From CADEDH01 sp039201605 (GTDB lineage Bacteria > Actinomycetota > Acidimicrobiia > Acidimicrobiales > SZUA-35), in NCBI GenBank assembly GCA_039201605.1, contig JBCCRO010000014.1, forward strand, positions 71,412 through 135,411: DNA of 64,000 bases, given 5' to 3'. The notes beneath the pieces were generated by a model that did no database searches, was not told the DNA's origin, and saw nothing but the letters and a program-made list of their open reading frames with translations. Position 1 is the first letter of the stretch. Each line of letters opens with the position of its first letter. A program made the translations under genes and the position numbers. This document shows positions 40,211 to 49,390 of the stretch, piece after piece.

Positions 40211-42279
40211 GAGTCGGCGTCGGTCGGCGGTGCGCCGTCGGCGCCGACCAACTCCAGACGGCGGACCGGTCCGTCGAGGTCGACGATCCGGTAGGCGGTG
40301 ACGCCCCGGAGGTCGTTGCCGCTCAGGCCGTGGACGTTGACCACGGCCACCTCGGCCTGCGCCAGCTGTGCCAACAGCGTCTCGACGTCGTCCTCGGTGG
40401 CCCGGTAGTACGCGGTCGGCAGCTCGCCCCAGGCGATCCGGGGCAGTGCCGGCGATTCGGTGACCACCACATCGGGCCCGCCAACGCCGGCCTGGGCGAC
40501 GGCATCGGCGTGATGGCGGTGCAGGTCGATGGTGACGGCGACGCCGATGAGGGCCGGGATCACGACCAACGCCGCCATCGGCCCGGGGTACCGCTCGAAG
40601 GCTGTCCTCCCGGCCACCGCCGCCAGCACGGCCAGGGGGACGAAGGCGAAGGACAGGTACCGACCGCCCCACTGCAGTCCGCCACTGCTGGCGTACTGGG
40701 TGGCCAGCACGGCGAGGGTGAACAGCACGGCCGGCGCCGCCACCGGCCACAGCGAGGCCCGGGTGTCGTCGGGGGACGACGGGCGACCGAATCGGCGGGC
40801 CCCGAGGCCGATGGCGGCGAGCATCGCCGGCCAGGCCCCGAGCACCCCGCCGATCGGCTGGTCGGGGGCGAGCCCGAGGCGGGCCGCGTACGCGCCGGCG
40901 GCGACCGCCAACAGCACCTCGGGGCGCAGGCCGATCCGGTCCGGGCGGTGGCTCACGTAGATGGCGGCGCCGACGGCGGACACCGCGACCACGGTGAACA
41001 GGGGGCCGAGATCGCCGGTCGGACCGTTGACCAGCAGGAGCCAGGCGGCCGGAAGGCGACCGGCCAGCCAGCTCGGGGCGCCGTTGAGCACCTCGACGCT
41101 GGTCTCGATCGGCAGCTGCTCCGCTCGGAGCTCGGCGCCCCACCGTCGGCCGACCAACCAGGCCACCCCACCGGCCAGGCCGGCGGCCGCCGTCGCCACC
41201 CGCAGCGTCCAGGTGTTCACCCTGATCACGGCCGTGGCCGCCACCGCCCACACCCAGAACAGGGCCTCGGTCCGGACCAGGGCGGCACCGACCAGGCTCA
41301 ACGCCAAGGCGGCCACGCCGAGCAGCGCCATCGGCGCCGGCGATCGACCCGGCGATCGGGATGGGGACGGCGCACCGACGCCCGGATCGGCGGGATCGCC
41401 GCCGTCGCCACCCGCCTGCGGAGCGGCCTCACCTGGCCCCGCCGATGGCTCGGTCGTCGCCGATGGCTCGGTCGTCGCCGATGGCTCGGTCGTCGCCGAT
41501 GGCTCGGTCGTCGCCGATGGCTCGGTCGTCGCCGATGGCTCGGTCGTCGCCGATGGCTCGGTCGTCGCCGATGGCTCGGCCGTTGCCGGTGGTTCGGTCG
41601 TCGATGGCCGGGTCGCCGATGGCTCGGTCGACGATGGGTCAACCGGCGCCGGGGCGGCGAAGGCCAGGGCCGTCGGCACCCGGTCGAGGGGAGGGGTCGA
41701 CGGGTCGTCGGTCGGTGACGCAGGCCGGTGAGGGTCCGTAGCCACGAGGAGGGCGAGCAGGGCGAAGCCGCCGAGGGCGGTGGCCGTGGTGTGGGCCCAC
41801 AGGGTGGTGGCGTTGACCAGGGTCGGCCCCAGCGCCAGGAGCCAGAAGGCGAGCGGCGCCGAGGGCGGGTGGAACCGCTGTGCCGCCAGCCATGCCGCCG
41901 CGGCGGCGGCCACGGCGGCCAGCACCGGGATCACGTGCAGCCCGAGGTGGAGCGAGGCCGCCCGCTCATCGCCCTCGGCCTCGCCGTGGACCACGTCGGT
42001 CACGGCGGCCATGAGCGTCACGTAGGCCGGGCTGGTGGTGTAGGGGAGGGGTCCGTCGGGGGTGATGGCGGTGTTGAGCCAGCCTTCGTGCTCCTCGGCC
42101 ACGACCGGCACCGGGCGCTCCAGCGTCCACGAACCCTGGCGCAGGGCGGCCACCTGACCGCCGTAGGCGCCATCGTCGCTGCTGAACGACGAACCGCCGG
42201 GGATGACGGCGACCACGGCGACAAGCAGCACCAGATAGGCGGTCGAATGGAGCGCGAGTCGTCGCATCAGGGCTTCCAT
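40207..42279 (-). CDS. GT-C-like polytopic membrane protein with a Ser/Thr/Pro repeat loop
   Basis: 690 residues from ATG 42279; GTG 42297 and ATG 42267 are alternatives. There is an N-terminal helix (STAYLVLLVAVVAVIPGG) and then a first loop with SSFSSDDGAYGGQVAALRQGSW, whose DD motif and position match the catalytic acidic loop of GT-C (PMT/ArnT-like) glycosyltransferases. About a dozen further helices follow. Between helices, residues about 218-290 are a low-complexity segment made of TEPSAT hexapeptides. The C-terminal 110 residues are soluble (VVVTESPALPRIAWGELPTAYYRATEDDVETLL). Probably transfers a sugar from a lipid carrier on the outer membrane face; the substrate is unknown. Divergent from uvrA. 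Confidence 0.7.
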   Translation of the reverse strand: MEALMRRLALHSTAYLVLLVAVVAVIPGGSSFSSDDGAYGGQVAALRQGSWTLERPVPVVAEEHEGWLNTAITPDGPLPYTTSPAYVTLMAAVTDVVHGEAEGDERAASLHLGLHVIPVLAAVAAAAAAWLAAQRFHPPSAPLAFWLLALGPTLVNATTLWAHTTATALGGFALLALLVATDPHRPASPTDDPSTPPLDRVPTALAFAAPAPVDPSSTEPSATRPSTTEPPATAEPSATTEPSATTEPSATTEPSATTEPSATTEPSATTEPSATTEPSAGPGEAAPQAGGDGGDPADPGVGAPSPSRSPGRSPAPMALLGVAALALSLVGAALVRTEALFWVWAVAATAVIRVNTWTLRVATAAAGLAGGVAWLVGRRWGAELRAEQLPIETSVEVLNGAPSWLAGRLPAAWLLLVNGPTGDLGPLFTVVAVSAVGAAIYVSHRPDRIGLRPEVLLAVAAGAYAARLGLAPDQPIGGVLGAWPAMLAAIGLGARRFGRPSSPDDTRASLWPVAAPAVLFTLAVLATQYASSGGLQWGGRYLSFAFVPLAVLAAVAGRTAFERYPGPMAALVVIPALIGVAVTIDLHRHHADAVAQAGVGGPDVVVTESPALPRIAWGELPTAYYRATEDDVETLLAQLAQAEVAVVNVHGLSGNDLRGVTAYRIVDLDGPVRRLELVGADGAPPTDADS
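41441..41566. repeat. 18-base perfect tandem repeat, seven copies
   Basis: The unit GCCGATGGCTCGGTCGTC is repeated seven times without a change and then decays over the next 70 bases. On the coding (reverse) strand each unit encodes TEPSAT, so the length can vary without shifting the frame. It lies in an extracellular or linker loop of the GT-C-like protein. Confidence 0.97.
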
Positions 42280-42331
42280 CGGCGCCGAGGGGAACACCCT
42301 GAACTACCCGATCCCGACCGGGCCGAAACGT

Positions 42332-42345
42332 CGAACATTCGTTCG
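42332..42345 (+). promoter_or_regulatory. LexA (SOS) box upstream of uvrA
   Basis: CGAACATTCGTTCG is a perfect CGAAC-N4-GTTCG palindrome, the LexA operator of Gram-positive bacteria and actinobacteria. It is 33 bases before the uvrA -10 element and 46 bases before its start. It also lies in the promoter region of the divergent membrane protein gene. Confidence 0.85.
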
Positions 42346-42377
42346 TCGTTTGGTTCAGCTGGCCCGACGCGACGGGG

Positions 42378-42383
42378 TAGCCT
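42378..42383 (+). promoter_or_regulatory. Likely -10 element of uvrA, leaderless
   Basis: TAGCCT, exactly 7 bases before the GTG start at 42391. Confidence 0.55.
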
Positions 42384-42390
42384 GAACCGG

Positions 42391-45255
42391 GTGGGAAACA
42401 AGATCGTCATCCGGGGTGCGCGCGAACACAACCTCCAGAACGTCGACTTGGAGCTGCCTCGCGACAAGTTGATCGTGTTCACCGGGCTGTCCGGCTCGGG
42501 CAAGTCGTCCCTCGCCTTCGACACGATCTACGCCGAAGGCCAGCGCCGCTACGTCGAGTCGCTGTCGGCCTACGCCCGCCAGTTCCTCGGCCAGATGGAC
42601 AAGCCCGATGTCGACTTCATCGAGGGCTTGTCGCCCGCCATCTCGATCGACCAGAAGTCGGCCAGCCGCAACCCCCGCTCCACCGTCGGCACCGTCACCG
42701 AGATCTACGACTACCTCCGTCTGCTGTTCGCCCGCATCGGGGTGCCCCACGATCCGGAGACCGGTGAGCAGCTCGTCCGCCAGACCCCGCAGCAGATCGT
42801 CGACCGGGTGCTCGAACTGCCGGAGAAAACCCGCTTCCAGGTGCTCGCCCCCGTCGTCCGGGGCCGCAAGGGCACCTACGACACCCTCCTGCGGGACCTG
42901 GCCACCGAGGGCTTCGCCCGGGCCCTGGTCGACGGTGAGCTGATCGAGCTCGACGGCGAACTGCCGGAGCTGGCCCGCTACGAGACCCACGACATCAAGG
43001 TCGTCGTCGACCGCCTGGTCCGTCGGGAGGGGATCGATCGGCGCCTCACCGACTCGATGGAGACCGCCCTACGCCTGGCCGACGGCGTGGCCGAGATCGA
43101 GATCGTGCCGCCGAAGGGCAGCGACGACGAAGCTCAGACCCTGATCTTCAGCCAGCATCTGTCGCGCCCCAGCGACGGCAAGAGCTTCTCCGAGCTCGCC
43201 CCCCGCAACTTCTCGTTCAACTCGCCCTACGGCGCCTGCGAGGCCTGCGACGGCCTGGGCACCACATTCGAGGTCGACCCCCGCCTGGTCGTACCCAACG
43301 GCGATCTGACGGTGGGCCAGGGCGCCCTCCACCCGTGGGCCGGCGGCCGTAGCCGCTATTTCGGGCGGCTGGTCGAGGCGGTGTGCGCCGAGTTCGCCAT
43401 CCCCGACGACGTGCCGTGGGAGGACCTGGCGTCGGCCCAGCAGAAGCTGCTGCTCAACGGCGCCTCCGGCAAGGCGGCGTCCCGCAAGGTCACCGTCCGC
43501 TACAAGAACCGGTACGGGCGGCTCCGCACCTACAACGCCACCTTCGAGGGCGTCGTGCCCTACCTGCGCCGTCGGCACCGGGAGGCGGAGTCCGACGCCC
43601 AGCGGGAGCAGATCGAGGGCTACATGCGGGAGGTGCCCTGCCCGACGTGCGGCGGCGCCCGCCTCAACCCGTTGTCGCTCGCCTGCCTCATCGACGGTCG
43701 GTCGATCCACGATCTGTGTTCGTTGTCGATCGGCGAGGCGGCCAAGGTGATCAAGGCCCTCGATCTCAACGAGCGGGACCGGATGATCGCCGATCGGGTG
43801 GTGAAGGAGGTCGACGCCCGCCTGAGCTTCCTGCTCGACGTCGGTCTCGACTACCTGACGATGAGTCGCTCGGCCGCCACCCTCTCGGGGGGCGAGGCCC
43901 AGCGGATCCGGCTGGCCAGCCAGGTCGGCTCCGGGCTCGTCGGGGTGCTCTACGTGCTCGACGAGCCGTCGATCGGGCTCCACCAGCGCGACAACACCAA
44001 GCTGATCGCCACGCTGTGTCGGCTGCGGGAGCTGGGCAACACCGTCCTCGTGGTGGAGCACGACGAGGAGACGATCAAGGTCGCCGACCACGTCGTCGAC
44101 ATCGGCCCCGGCGCCGGTGAGCACGGCGGCGCCGTGGTCTACAGCGGCGGGGTCCCCGGCCTGCTCAAGCGGCGGACGTCGCTGACCGGCCAGTACCTGT
44201 CGGGCAAGAAGACGATCCCCGTCCCCTCGCAGCGGCGGCCACCGAGCGGCGACGCCCTCGTGATCAGAGGGGCCGAGGAGAACAACCTGCGCAAGGTCGA
44301 CGTCGAGATCCCGCTCGGGTGTTTCGTGGCGGTGACCGGGGTGTCGGGCTCGGGGAAGTCGACGCTGATCAACGCCATCCTCCTGCGGGCCCTGATGCAG
44401 CAGATCTACAACTCGAAGACACCGCCCGGCCTGCACAAGACGATCGAGGGACTCGAACACCTCGACAAGGTGATCGACATCGACCAGTCGCCCATCGGTC
44501 GAACCCCCCGCTCCAACCCGGCCACCTACACCGGGGTGTTCGACCGGATCCGCAAGCTGTTCGCCCAGACCAACGAGGCCAAGGTGCGTGGCTACCAGCC
44601 CGGCCGCTTCTCGTTCAACGTGGCCGGCGGCCGGTGCGAGGCGTGCTCGGGTGACGGGACGATCAAGATCGAGATGCACTTCCTGCCCGACGTCTACGTG
44701 CCGTGCGAGGTGTGCAAGGGCGCCCGCTACAACCGGGACACGCTCGACATCCAGTTCAAGGGCAAGAACATCGCCGAAGTGCTCGACATGCCGATCTCGG
44801 AGGGGTTGGAGTTCTTCGCAAACCAACCCGCCATCGCCCGCCACCTGCAGACCCTGGTCGACGTGGGCCTCGGCTATGTCCGCCTCGGTCAGCCGGCTCC
44901 CACCCTGTCCGGTGGTGAGGCCCAGCGGGTGAAGCTGGCCAGCGAGCTGGCCAAGCGGTCGACCGGGCACACGATCTACCTGCTCGACGAGCCGACGACG
45001 GGTCTCCACTTCGACGACATCCGCCGTCTGCTCACCGTGCTGACCCGCCTGGTCGACCAGGGCAACACCGTGCTGGTGATCGAGCACAACCTCGACGTCA
45101 TCAAGACGGCGGACTGGATCATCGACCTCGGCCCCGACGGTGGCTCCGGGGGCGGCACCATCATCGCCACCGGCACCCCGGAGGACGTGGCCGCCGTCCC
45201 GGCCTCCCATACCGGTCGGTTCCTCCAACCGGTGCTGGAAGGGCGCTCGGCCTAG
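42391..45255 (+). CDS. uvrA: Excinuclease ABC subunit A
   Basis: 954 residues from GTG 42391 (MGNKIVIRGAREHNLQNVDLELP). It has two ABC ATPase modules: Walker A FTGLSGSGKSSLAFDTIYAEG and TGVSGSGKSTLINAIL, signature motifs TLSGGEAQRIRLASQ and TLSGGEAQRVKLASE, and Walker B in VLDEPSIGLHQRD and LLDEPTTGLHFDD. The zinc modules show CEACDGLG, CPTCGGARL, CEACSGDG and CEVCKGARYN. It recognises DNA lesions and loads UvrB. A perfect LexA box and a leaderless-type -10 precede the gene. Its stop is 4 bases from the stop of the convergent gene. Confidence 0.97.
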   Translation: MGNKIVIRGAREHNLQNVDLELPRDKLIVFTGLSGSGKSSLAFDTIYAEGQRRYVESLSAYARQFLGQMDKPDVDFIEGLSPAISIDQKSASRNPRSTVGTVTEIYDYLRLLFARIGVPHDPETGEQLVRQTPQQIVDRVLELPEKTRFQVLAPVVRGRKGTYDTLLRDLATEGFARALVDGELIELDGELPELARYETHDIKVVVDRLVRREGIDRRLTDSMETALRLADGVAEIEIVPPKGSDDEAQTLIFSQHLSRPSDGKSFSELAPRNFSFNSPYGACEACDGLGTTFEVDPRLVVPNGDLTVGQGALHPWAGGRSRYFGRLVEAVCAEFAIPDDVPWEDLASAQQKLLLNGASGKAASRKVTVRYKNRYGRLRTYNATFEGVVPYLRRRHREAESDAQREQIEGYMREVPCPTCGGARLNPLSLACLIDGRSIHDLCSLSIGEAAKVIKALDLNERDRMIADRVVKEVDARLSFLLDVGLDYLTMSRSAATLSGGEAQRIRLASQVGSGLVGVLYVLDEPSIGLHQRDNTKLIATLCRLRELGNTVLVVEHDEETIKVADHVVDIGPGAGEHGGAVVYSGGVPGLLKRRTSLTGQYLSGKKTIPVPSQRRPPSGDALVIRGAEENNLRKVDVEIPLGCFVAVTGVSGSGKSTLINAILLRALMQQIYNSKTPPGLHKTIEGLEHLDKVIDIDQSPIGRTPRSNPATYTGVFDRIRKLFAQTNEAKVRGYQPGRFSFNVAGGRCEACSGDGTIKIEMHFLPDVYVPCEVCKGARYNRDTLDIQFKGKNIAEVLDMPISEGLEFFANQPAIARHLQTLVDVGLGYVRLGQPAPTLSGGEAQRVKLASELAKRSTGHTIYLLDEPTTGLHFDDIRRLLTVLTRLVDQGNTVLVIEHNLDVIKTADWIIDLGPDGGSGGGTIIATGTPEDVAAVPASHTGRFLQPVLEGRSA

Positions 45256-45259
45256 GCCT

Positions 45260-45940
45260 CTAGGCCCTGGCCTTCATAGCCACCAAGCCGTAGCCGTCGA
45301 TGTCTCGCAGCGGCGCCAGATCCTTGAGCACGAGGCGGCAGCCGTCGAGGAGGGCGTTGATGCCGACGCGCTCGTGCCACAGATCGGGCCGTCGCGGTTC
45401 GTCGCCGACGATCAGCGGGGTGTGGAGGTAGAGGTGGCCGCCGGCGCGCAGGGTGCGGGCCAGCTCCACCATGAACTCCATCGGCGCCGGCGACCTGTCG
45501 AGCATGTCGACGCACAGGGCCACGTCGAAGTGGCCGGAGGGCACGGGGAGCGGCGACCGCAGCAGGCGTCGGCTCGACGACGGCACCGGCTGGTCGAACG
45601 CGGCGGGGTCGAACTCGTCGAGTGGGGGAGCGAGGGCGGTGATCAGCCGATGACGGTCATCGTCGCCCTTCAGCCGTCCCGGGCCGGTCCAACACACCTC
45701 GAGCGAGTGCGAGCCCTCCCGCTCCGCCGCCCGCTGAGCCTCGGCAGTCAGATCCTTCAGCGTCGCCCGGCGTCGTCGGGCCAAACCCTGCTCGCGAGCC
45801 CGGGCCCGATCGCGGGCGCGCAGCCGCCGGGCCTTCGTCGCGTCGCGTCGGGCGCGGGGACGGCGGGGGTGGCGCGCGATCACCCCGCTCCCGTCGGTCT
45901 CCGGGGGGTCGAGCTGAGCCGGTGATCGCAATCGCAACAA
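45260..45940 (-). CDS. Methyltransferase-like protein with degenerate SAM motif
   Basis: 226 residues if the TTG at 45940 is used; GTG 45883 is another candidate. The first 65 residues are very Arg-rich (RHPRRPRARRDATKARRLRARDRARAREQGLARRRRATLKDL). The C-terminal half resembles class I methyltransferases of type 11: HFDVALCVDMLDRSPAPMEFMVELARTLRAGGHLYLHTPLI. Motif I would be LEVCWTGPGRL, which lacks the usual GxG spacing, so SAM binding is doubtful. It borders the glycan cluster and overlaps the putative start of the sugar transferase on the other strand, which argues for the shorter start of one or both. Confidence 0.55.
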   Translation of the reverse strand: MLRLRSPAQLDPPETDGSGVIARHPRRPRARRDATKARRLRARDRARAREQGLARRRRATLKDLTAEAQRAAEREGSHSLEVCWTGPGRLKGDDDRHRLITALAPPLDEFDPAAFDQPVPSSSRRLLRSPLPVPSGHFDVALCVDMLDRSPAPMEFMVELARTLRAGGHLYLHTPLIVGDEPRRPDLWHERVGINALLDGCRLVLKDLAPLRDIDGYGLVAMKARA

Positions 45941-45975
45941 CCTTCAATCACCCGGGATGCGGCCGATCGGACACC

Positions 45976-47307
45976 GTGAAGATCTCGGTCGGCTCGACGT
46001 TCCAGCTCGGCGTGGTGACCCTGCTCATCGGCCTGACCACCCTCCACGTCCGCTTCGTCGCCCCCGAGCCCTACGACGTCGTCGGCACCCAGCGGCTGCT
46101 GTGGCTCACCGTGGTGGGGGTGGCGGCGACCGTGTCGGCCTACGGCCTCGGCCTGCCCGAGCTCCCCACCCGGCGCCGGGAGGCCGCGGTCCGCGCCCTG
46201 GGGGCCGCGCTGTGCGCCATCGGCGTCGTGTCGCTGGCCCAGGTGGGGCTGGCCGTGCCGCTCCTGCCCCGGTTCTCACTCGGGTTGTTCACGCTGCTGC
46301 TGCCGGTGTGGGCCGTGATCTGTTGGAACCTGGCCCACGACGTGCACAGCTGGCAGAGCCAGCGGGAGCAGGTGTTCCTGGTGGCCGAGCAGCCCGACGA
46401 GCATGCCGCCCTCACCTACGAGCTCGACAACCGCCCCGAGCGGCCGGCCACCGTGGTCGGTTCGCTGTCGACGGCGGACGCCCGGCTCGGGGCCGGTGGA
46501 CGGCTCCGGTTGCTCGACGCCGTCGAGGCCACCGGGGCCGGGGTGGTCGTGCTCGACACCGCCGCCCAGTCCGACGACGGGATCGTGCAGCAGGTGGCCC
46601 GCCTCCACGGCAACGGGGTGCGGGTGCGGACCCTGGCCCTGTTCTACGAGGAGTGGCTGGGCAAGCTGCCGCTGGCCGAGCTGGCCCGCACGTCGCTGCT
46701 GTTCGACATCGGCGAGCTGCACCGGCAGCGCTACGTCCGGGCCAAACGGGTGATCGACGTGGTCCTCGGTCTGATCGGCTCGGCGGTGCTGCTGCCGTTC
46801 GTGGCCGTGGTCGTCGTCGGCAACCGGTTGGGCAACCCCGGGCCCCTCTTCTTCACCCAGGAACGGGTGGGCAAGGACGGGCGGCCCTTCACCATGCTCA
46901 AGTTTCGTTCGATGACCCCCTCGGTGGCCACGGCGGGTGACTGGACCGCCGACGGCGACCCCCGGGTCACGGCCTTCGGCGGGTTCCTCCGCCGGAGCCA
47001 CCTCGACGAGCTCCCCCAGATGCTGAACGTGCTCAAGGGCGAGCTGTCGATCGTGGGGCCCCGGCCCGAGCAGCCCCACTACGTGCACGAGCTCACGGAG
47101 AAGATCCCGTTCTACGACGTGCGCCACCTGGTCCGCCCCGGCCTCACCGGCTGGGCCCAGGTGAAGCAGGGCTACGCCGCCGACGAGGCCGATGCCCTGG
47201 AGAAGTTCCAGTACGACGTCTACTACCTTCGCCGCCAGGGGCTCGCCCTCGACGTGCGGATCATCTGGCGCACGGTGCGGGACGTGATCGGCGCCGGCGG
47301 CCGCTGA
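45976..47307 (+). CDS. Polyprenyl-phosphate sugar-1-phosphate transferase (WcaJ/WbaP-like)
   Basis: About 443 residues from GTG 45976; GTG 45922 is an alternative. It has four N-terminal hydrophobic helices, a CoA-binding-like middle domain (VVGSLSTADARLGAGGRLRLLDAVEATGAGVVVLDTA) and then the catalytic domain KRVIDVVLGLIGSAVLLPFVAVVVVGNRLGNPGPLFFTQERVGKDGRPFTMLKFRSM. RRSHLDELPQMLNVLKGELSIVGPRPE and RPGLTGWAQV follow. This enzyme starts assembly of a surface polysaccharide on undecaprenyl phosphate. It opens a forward-strand run of glycan genes. Confidence 0.88.
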   Translation: MKISVGSTFQLGVVTLLIGLTTLHVRFVAPEPYDVVGTQRLLWLTVVGVAATVSAYGLGLPELPTRRREAAVRALGAALCAIGVVSLAQVGLAVPLLPRFSLGLFTLLLPVWAVICWNLAHDVHSWQSQREQVFLVAEQPDEHAALTYELDNRPERPATVVGSLSTADARLGAGGRLRLLDAVEATGAGVVVLDTAAQSDDGIVQQVARLHGNGVRVRTLALFYEEWLGKLPLAELARTSLLFDIGELHRQRYVRAKRVIDVVLGLIGSAVLLPFVAVVVVGNRLGNPGPLFFTQERVGKDGRPFTMLKFRSMTPSVATAGDWTADGDPRVTAFGGFLRRSHLDELPQMLNVLKGELSIVGPRPEQPHYVHELTEKIPFYDVRHLVRPGLTGWAQVKQGYAADEADALEKFQYDVYYLRRQGLALDVRIIWRTVRDVIGAGGR

Positions 47308-47402
47308 TCACCGCTCGCCGATCGGGGCCCGACCGACGTCCGGACCCGGGGCGGGGCCCGCTCGACGCTCACGAACGGCGCCGGACGGCCGACGGGGAGC
47401 CG

Positions 47403-48302
47403 ATGACCACACCCACGCCCTCCTCCCTTGCGGGCTCGGCGCCGGACGGTGCCCCCGGCCCACACGGCGCCGCCGAGCGGCACCGCGGGCTCACCGTGGT
47501 CTACGTGGCCTACGGCGTCGACCGCTTGCAGCTCGACTGGATCCCGGCCGGGACGCCGGTGATCGTGGTTTGCAACGACGATCGACTGACCCCGCCCGAA
47601 CGGCCCGGGCTCGTGGTCATCGACCCGGGGACCAACCTGGGCTTCGGTGCCGCCGTCAACCGGGCGCTGGACCGGGTCGACACCCCGAGGATCCTGCTTT
47701 GCAACCCCGACACCGACCTCGATCGGGAGCATTTCGACGCCCTGGCCACGTCGCCGACCGGTGAGCTGGTGGCCCTGCCCCTGGTCGAGATGGACGGCAC
47801 CGCCAACTCGGTGATCAACGGCTACTGGGGCCCGGTCGCCTTCGTCGCCACCGCCCTCCGCCTCGGTCGCTTCGCCCCCCGTGACGGCCTGGTCCGTCGG
47901 CTGCTGACCCCGCTCCTGGGTCGGTGGGGTCGGGCCCACCGGGCCTCGCTCGACAACGAGGCGGGCACCTGGCCCCTCGCCGAGCGGTGGGCCACGGCCG
48001 CCGTGCTCGCCCTGCCCGTGGCCGAGGTCCGGGCCGTCGGCGGCTTCGACGACGCCTACTTCCTCTACTACGAGGACGCCGACCTGCAGCAACGTCTCGC
48101 CGCCCGCTTCCCCCACCTGCGTCTCCGATTGCTCGACAGCACCCCGGGGGTGCACGAGGTGGGCGGCAGCGCCACCGGCGAGCGGAGCGCCGTGGCCCGC
48201 CACCGACGGGCCGCCGCCGTGGTCTACGCCCGCCGCCAACCCGGCGTCCGCTGGCGGCTGGCGGCGCTGGCGGTGGCGGCGGCCGACCGCCGGTGGCGAT
48301 GA
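47403..48302 (+). CDS. Glycosyltransferase family 2
   Basis: 299 residues, with GGGGAG 4 bases before the ATG. The GT-A fold is seen in LTVVYVAYGVDRLQLDWIPAGTPVIVVCNDD, VIDPGTNLGFGAAVNRALDRVDTPRILLCNPDTDLD (the metal-binding DTD) and VGGFDDAYFLYYEDADLQQRL. These match rhamnosyl/mannosyltransferase-type GT2 proteins. Acts in the cytosol on a lipid-linked acceptor. Its stop overlaps the GT4 start (ATGA). Confidence 0.85.
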   Translation: MTTPTPSSLAGSAPDGAPGPHGAAERHRGLTVVYVAYGVDRLQLDWIPAGTPVIVVCNDDRLTPPERPGLVVIDPGTNLGFGAAVNRALDRVDTPRILLCNPDTDLDREHFDALATSPTGELVALPLVEMDGTANSVINGYWGPVAFVATALRLGRFAPRDGLVRRLLTPLLGRWGRAHRASLDNEAGTWPLAERWATAAVLALPVAEVRAVGGFDDAYFLYYEDADLQQRLAARFPHLRLRLLDSTPGVHEVGGSATGERSAVARHRRAAAVVYARRQPGVRWRLAALAVAAADRRWR

Positions 48303-49390
48303 CCCGCCGGGTGGTGGTGGTCGCCCCCGGGCGGCCGTCGCTGGGCGAGCGGCGGCGCACCGAGACCTGGCACCGTCTCATCGAGGCCGACGGCGCTGCG
48401 GCGACCACCGTCGCCACCTCGACCGTCGGCGGCCGCCTCACCCCGTCGCCGGGCGACGTCGGCCACCTGGCCAACGGCCGACTGGTGCCCGAGGCCCTGG
48501 CGTGGTCGGTGGACGCCGTCCGGGCCGAGATCGACGCCGTCGGTCCCGATCTGGTGATCCTCCAGACGGCGCGCTCGGCCCACCCCGGCCTGCTCACCGG
48601 AGCGTGGCCGGTGGTCGTCGACCTCGTCGACCGGCTCAGCGCCAGCTACCGCCAGCGGGCGGCGCTGGCCCGAGGCCCGGCCGCACCCCTGTTCCGCGCT
48701 CTCGCCGGTGCCCACGCCCGGACCGAGGCCCGACTGCTCGCCGGGTCGTCGGCCGCCGGTGTGCCCGTGGTGCTGGCCGGTCACGGGGAGGCGACACGGT
48801 CGGGGGCCCGCTGGGTGCCCAACCTGCTCGACGTCTCGACCGCCGCACCGGATCGGCGCCGGGAGGCACCGCCTTTCGACCTGGTGTTCTTCGGCACCCT
48901 CGGCTACCGGCCGAACATCGAGGCCTTGACCGAGCTGGACGCCGGTGATCCCGGTGCCGCCGGGCTCCGGGTGCTGGTGGCCGGTCAGCGCCCGCCCTCG
49001 GTCGTGGCCGATCTGTGTCGCGCCCGGGGGTGGACGCTCGTCGCCGACTTCCCCTCGATGTCGTGGCTGGCCGAGCAGGCCGCGGTGGCGGTGGCCCCCC
49101 TCCGCTCCACCGCCGGCATCCAGAACAAGGTCCTCGAGGCGGCCCTGTTCGGCCTGCCCCAGGTGGTCACCCCCGCCGCCCTCGACGGTCTGGCCCCCGG
49201 CCTGCCCTGCCGGGTGACCGACGACGGTGCCGCCCTCGTCCGGGCCGCCGCCGAGCTGGTGGCCGACCCGTCCGCCGCCGCCCGCCTGGCCGACGAGGCC
49301 CGCCACCATGTGGTGGCGCAGTACACGGTGGGTCGCTGGCGAACGACGATCGAGTCGCTGTCGACGGGTCGGTGGCCGGTGCCGGTGTGA
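48299..49390 (+). CDS. Glycosyltransferase family 4-like protein
   Basis: 363 residues. The N-terminal half starts RRVVVVAPGRPSLGERRRTETWHRLIEADGA, and VDLVDRLSASYRQRAAL and ARTEARLLAGSSAAGVPVVLAGHGEA follow. The C-terminal half has DLVFFGTLGYRPNIEALTEL, VLVAGQRPPSVV and VAVAPLRSTAGIQNKVLEAALFGLPQVVT, the typical sugar-nucleotide binding region of GT4 retaining enzymes with its ExxxxxxP pattern (EAALFGLP). It is coupled to GT2 upstream and to the flippase downstream by 4-base overlaps, so the three are one operon. Confidence 0.82.
   Translation: MTRRVVVVAPGRPSLGERRRTETWHRLIEADGAAATTVATSTVGGRLTPSPGDVGHLANGRLVPEALAWSVDAVRAEIDAVGPDLVILQTARSAHPGLLTGAWPVVVDLVDRLSASYRQRAALARGPAAPLFRALAGAHARTEARLLAGSSAAGVPVVLAGHGEATRSGARWVPNLLDVSTAAPDRRREAPPFDLVFFGTLGYRPNIEALTELDAGDPGAAGLRVLVAGQRPPSVVADLCRARGWTLVADFPSMSWLAEQAAVAVAPLRSTAGIQNKVLEAALFGLPQVVTPAALDGLAPGLPCRVTDDGAALVRAAAELVADPSAAARLADEARHHVVAQYTVGRWRTTIESLSTGRWPVPV

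Noticed and set aside
41441..41566. Tandem repeats considered as a CRISPR array
   Set aside because: The units are contiguous with no spacers and encode TEPSAT in a clear reading frame.
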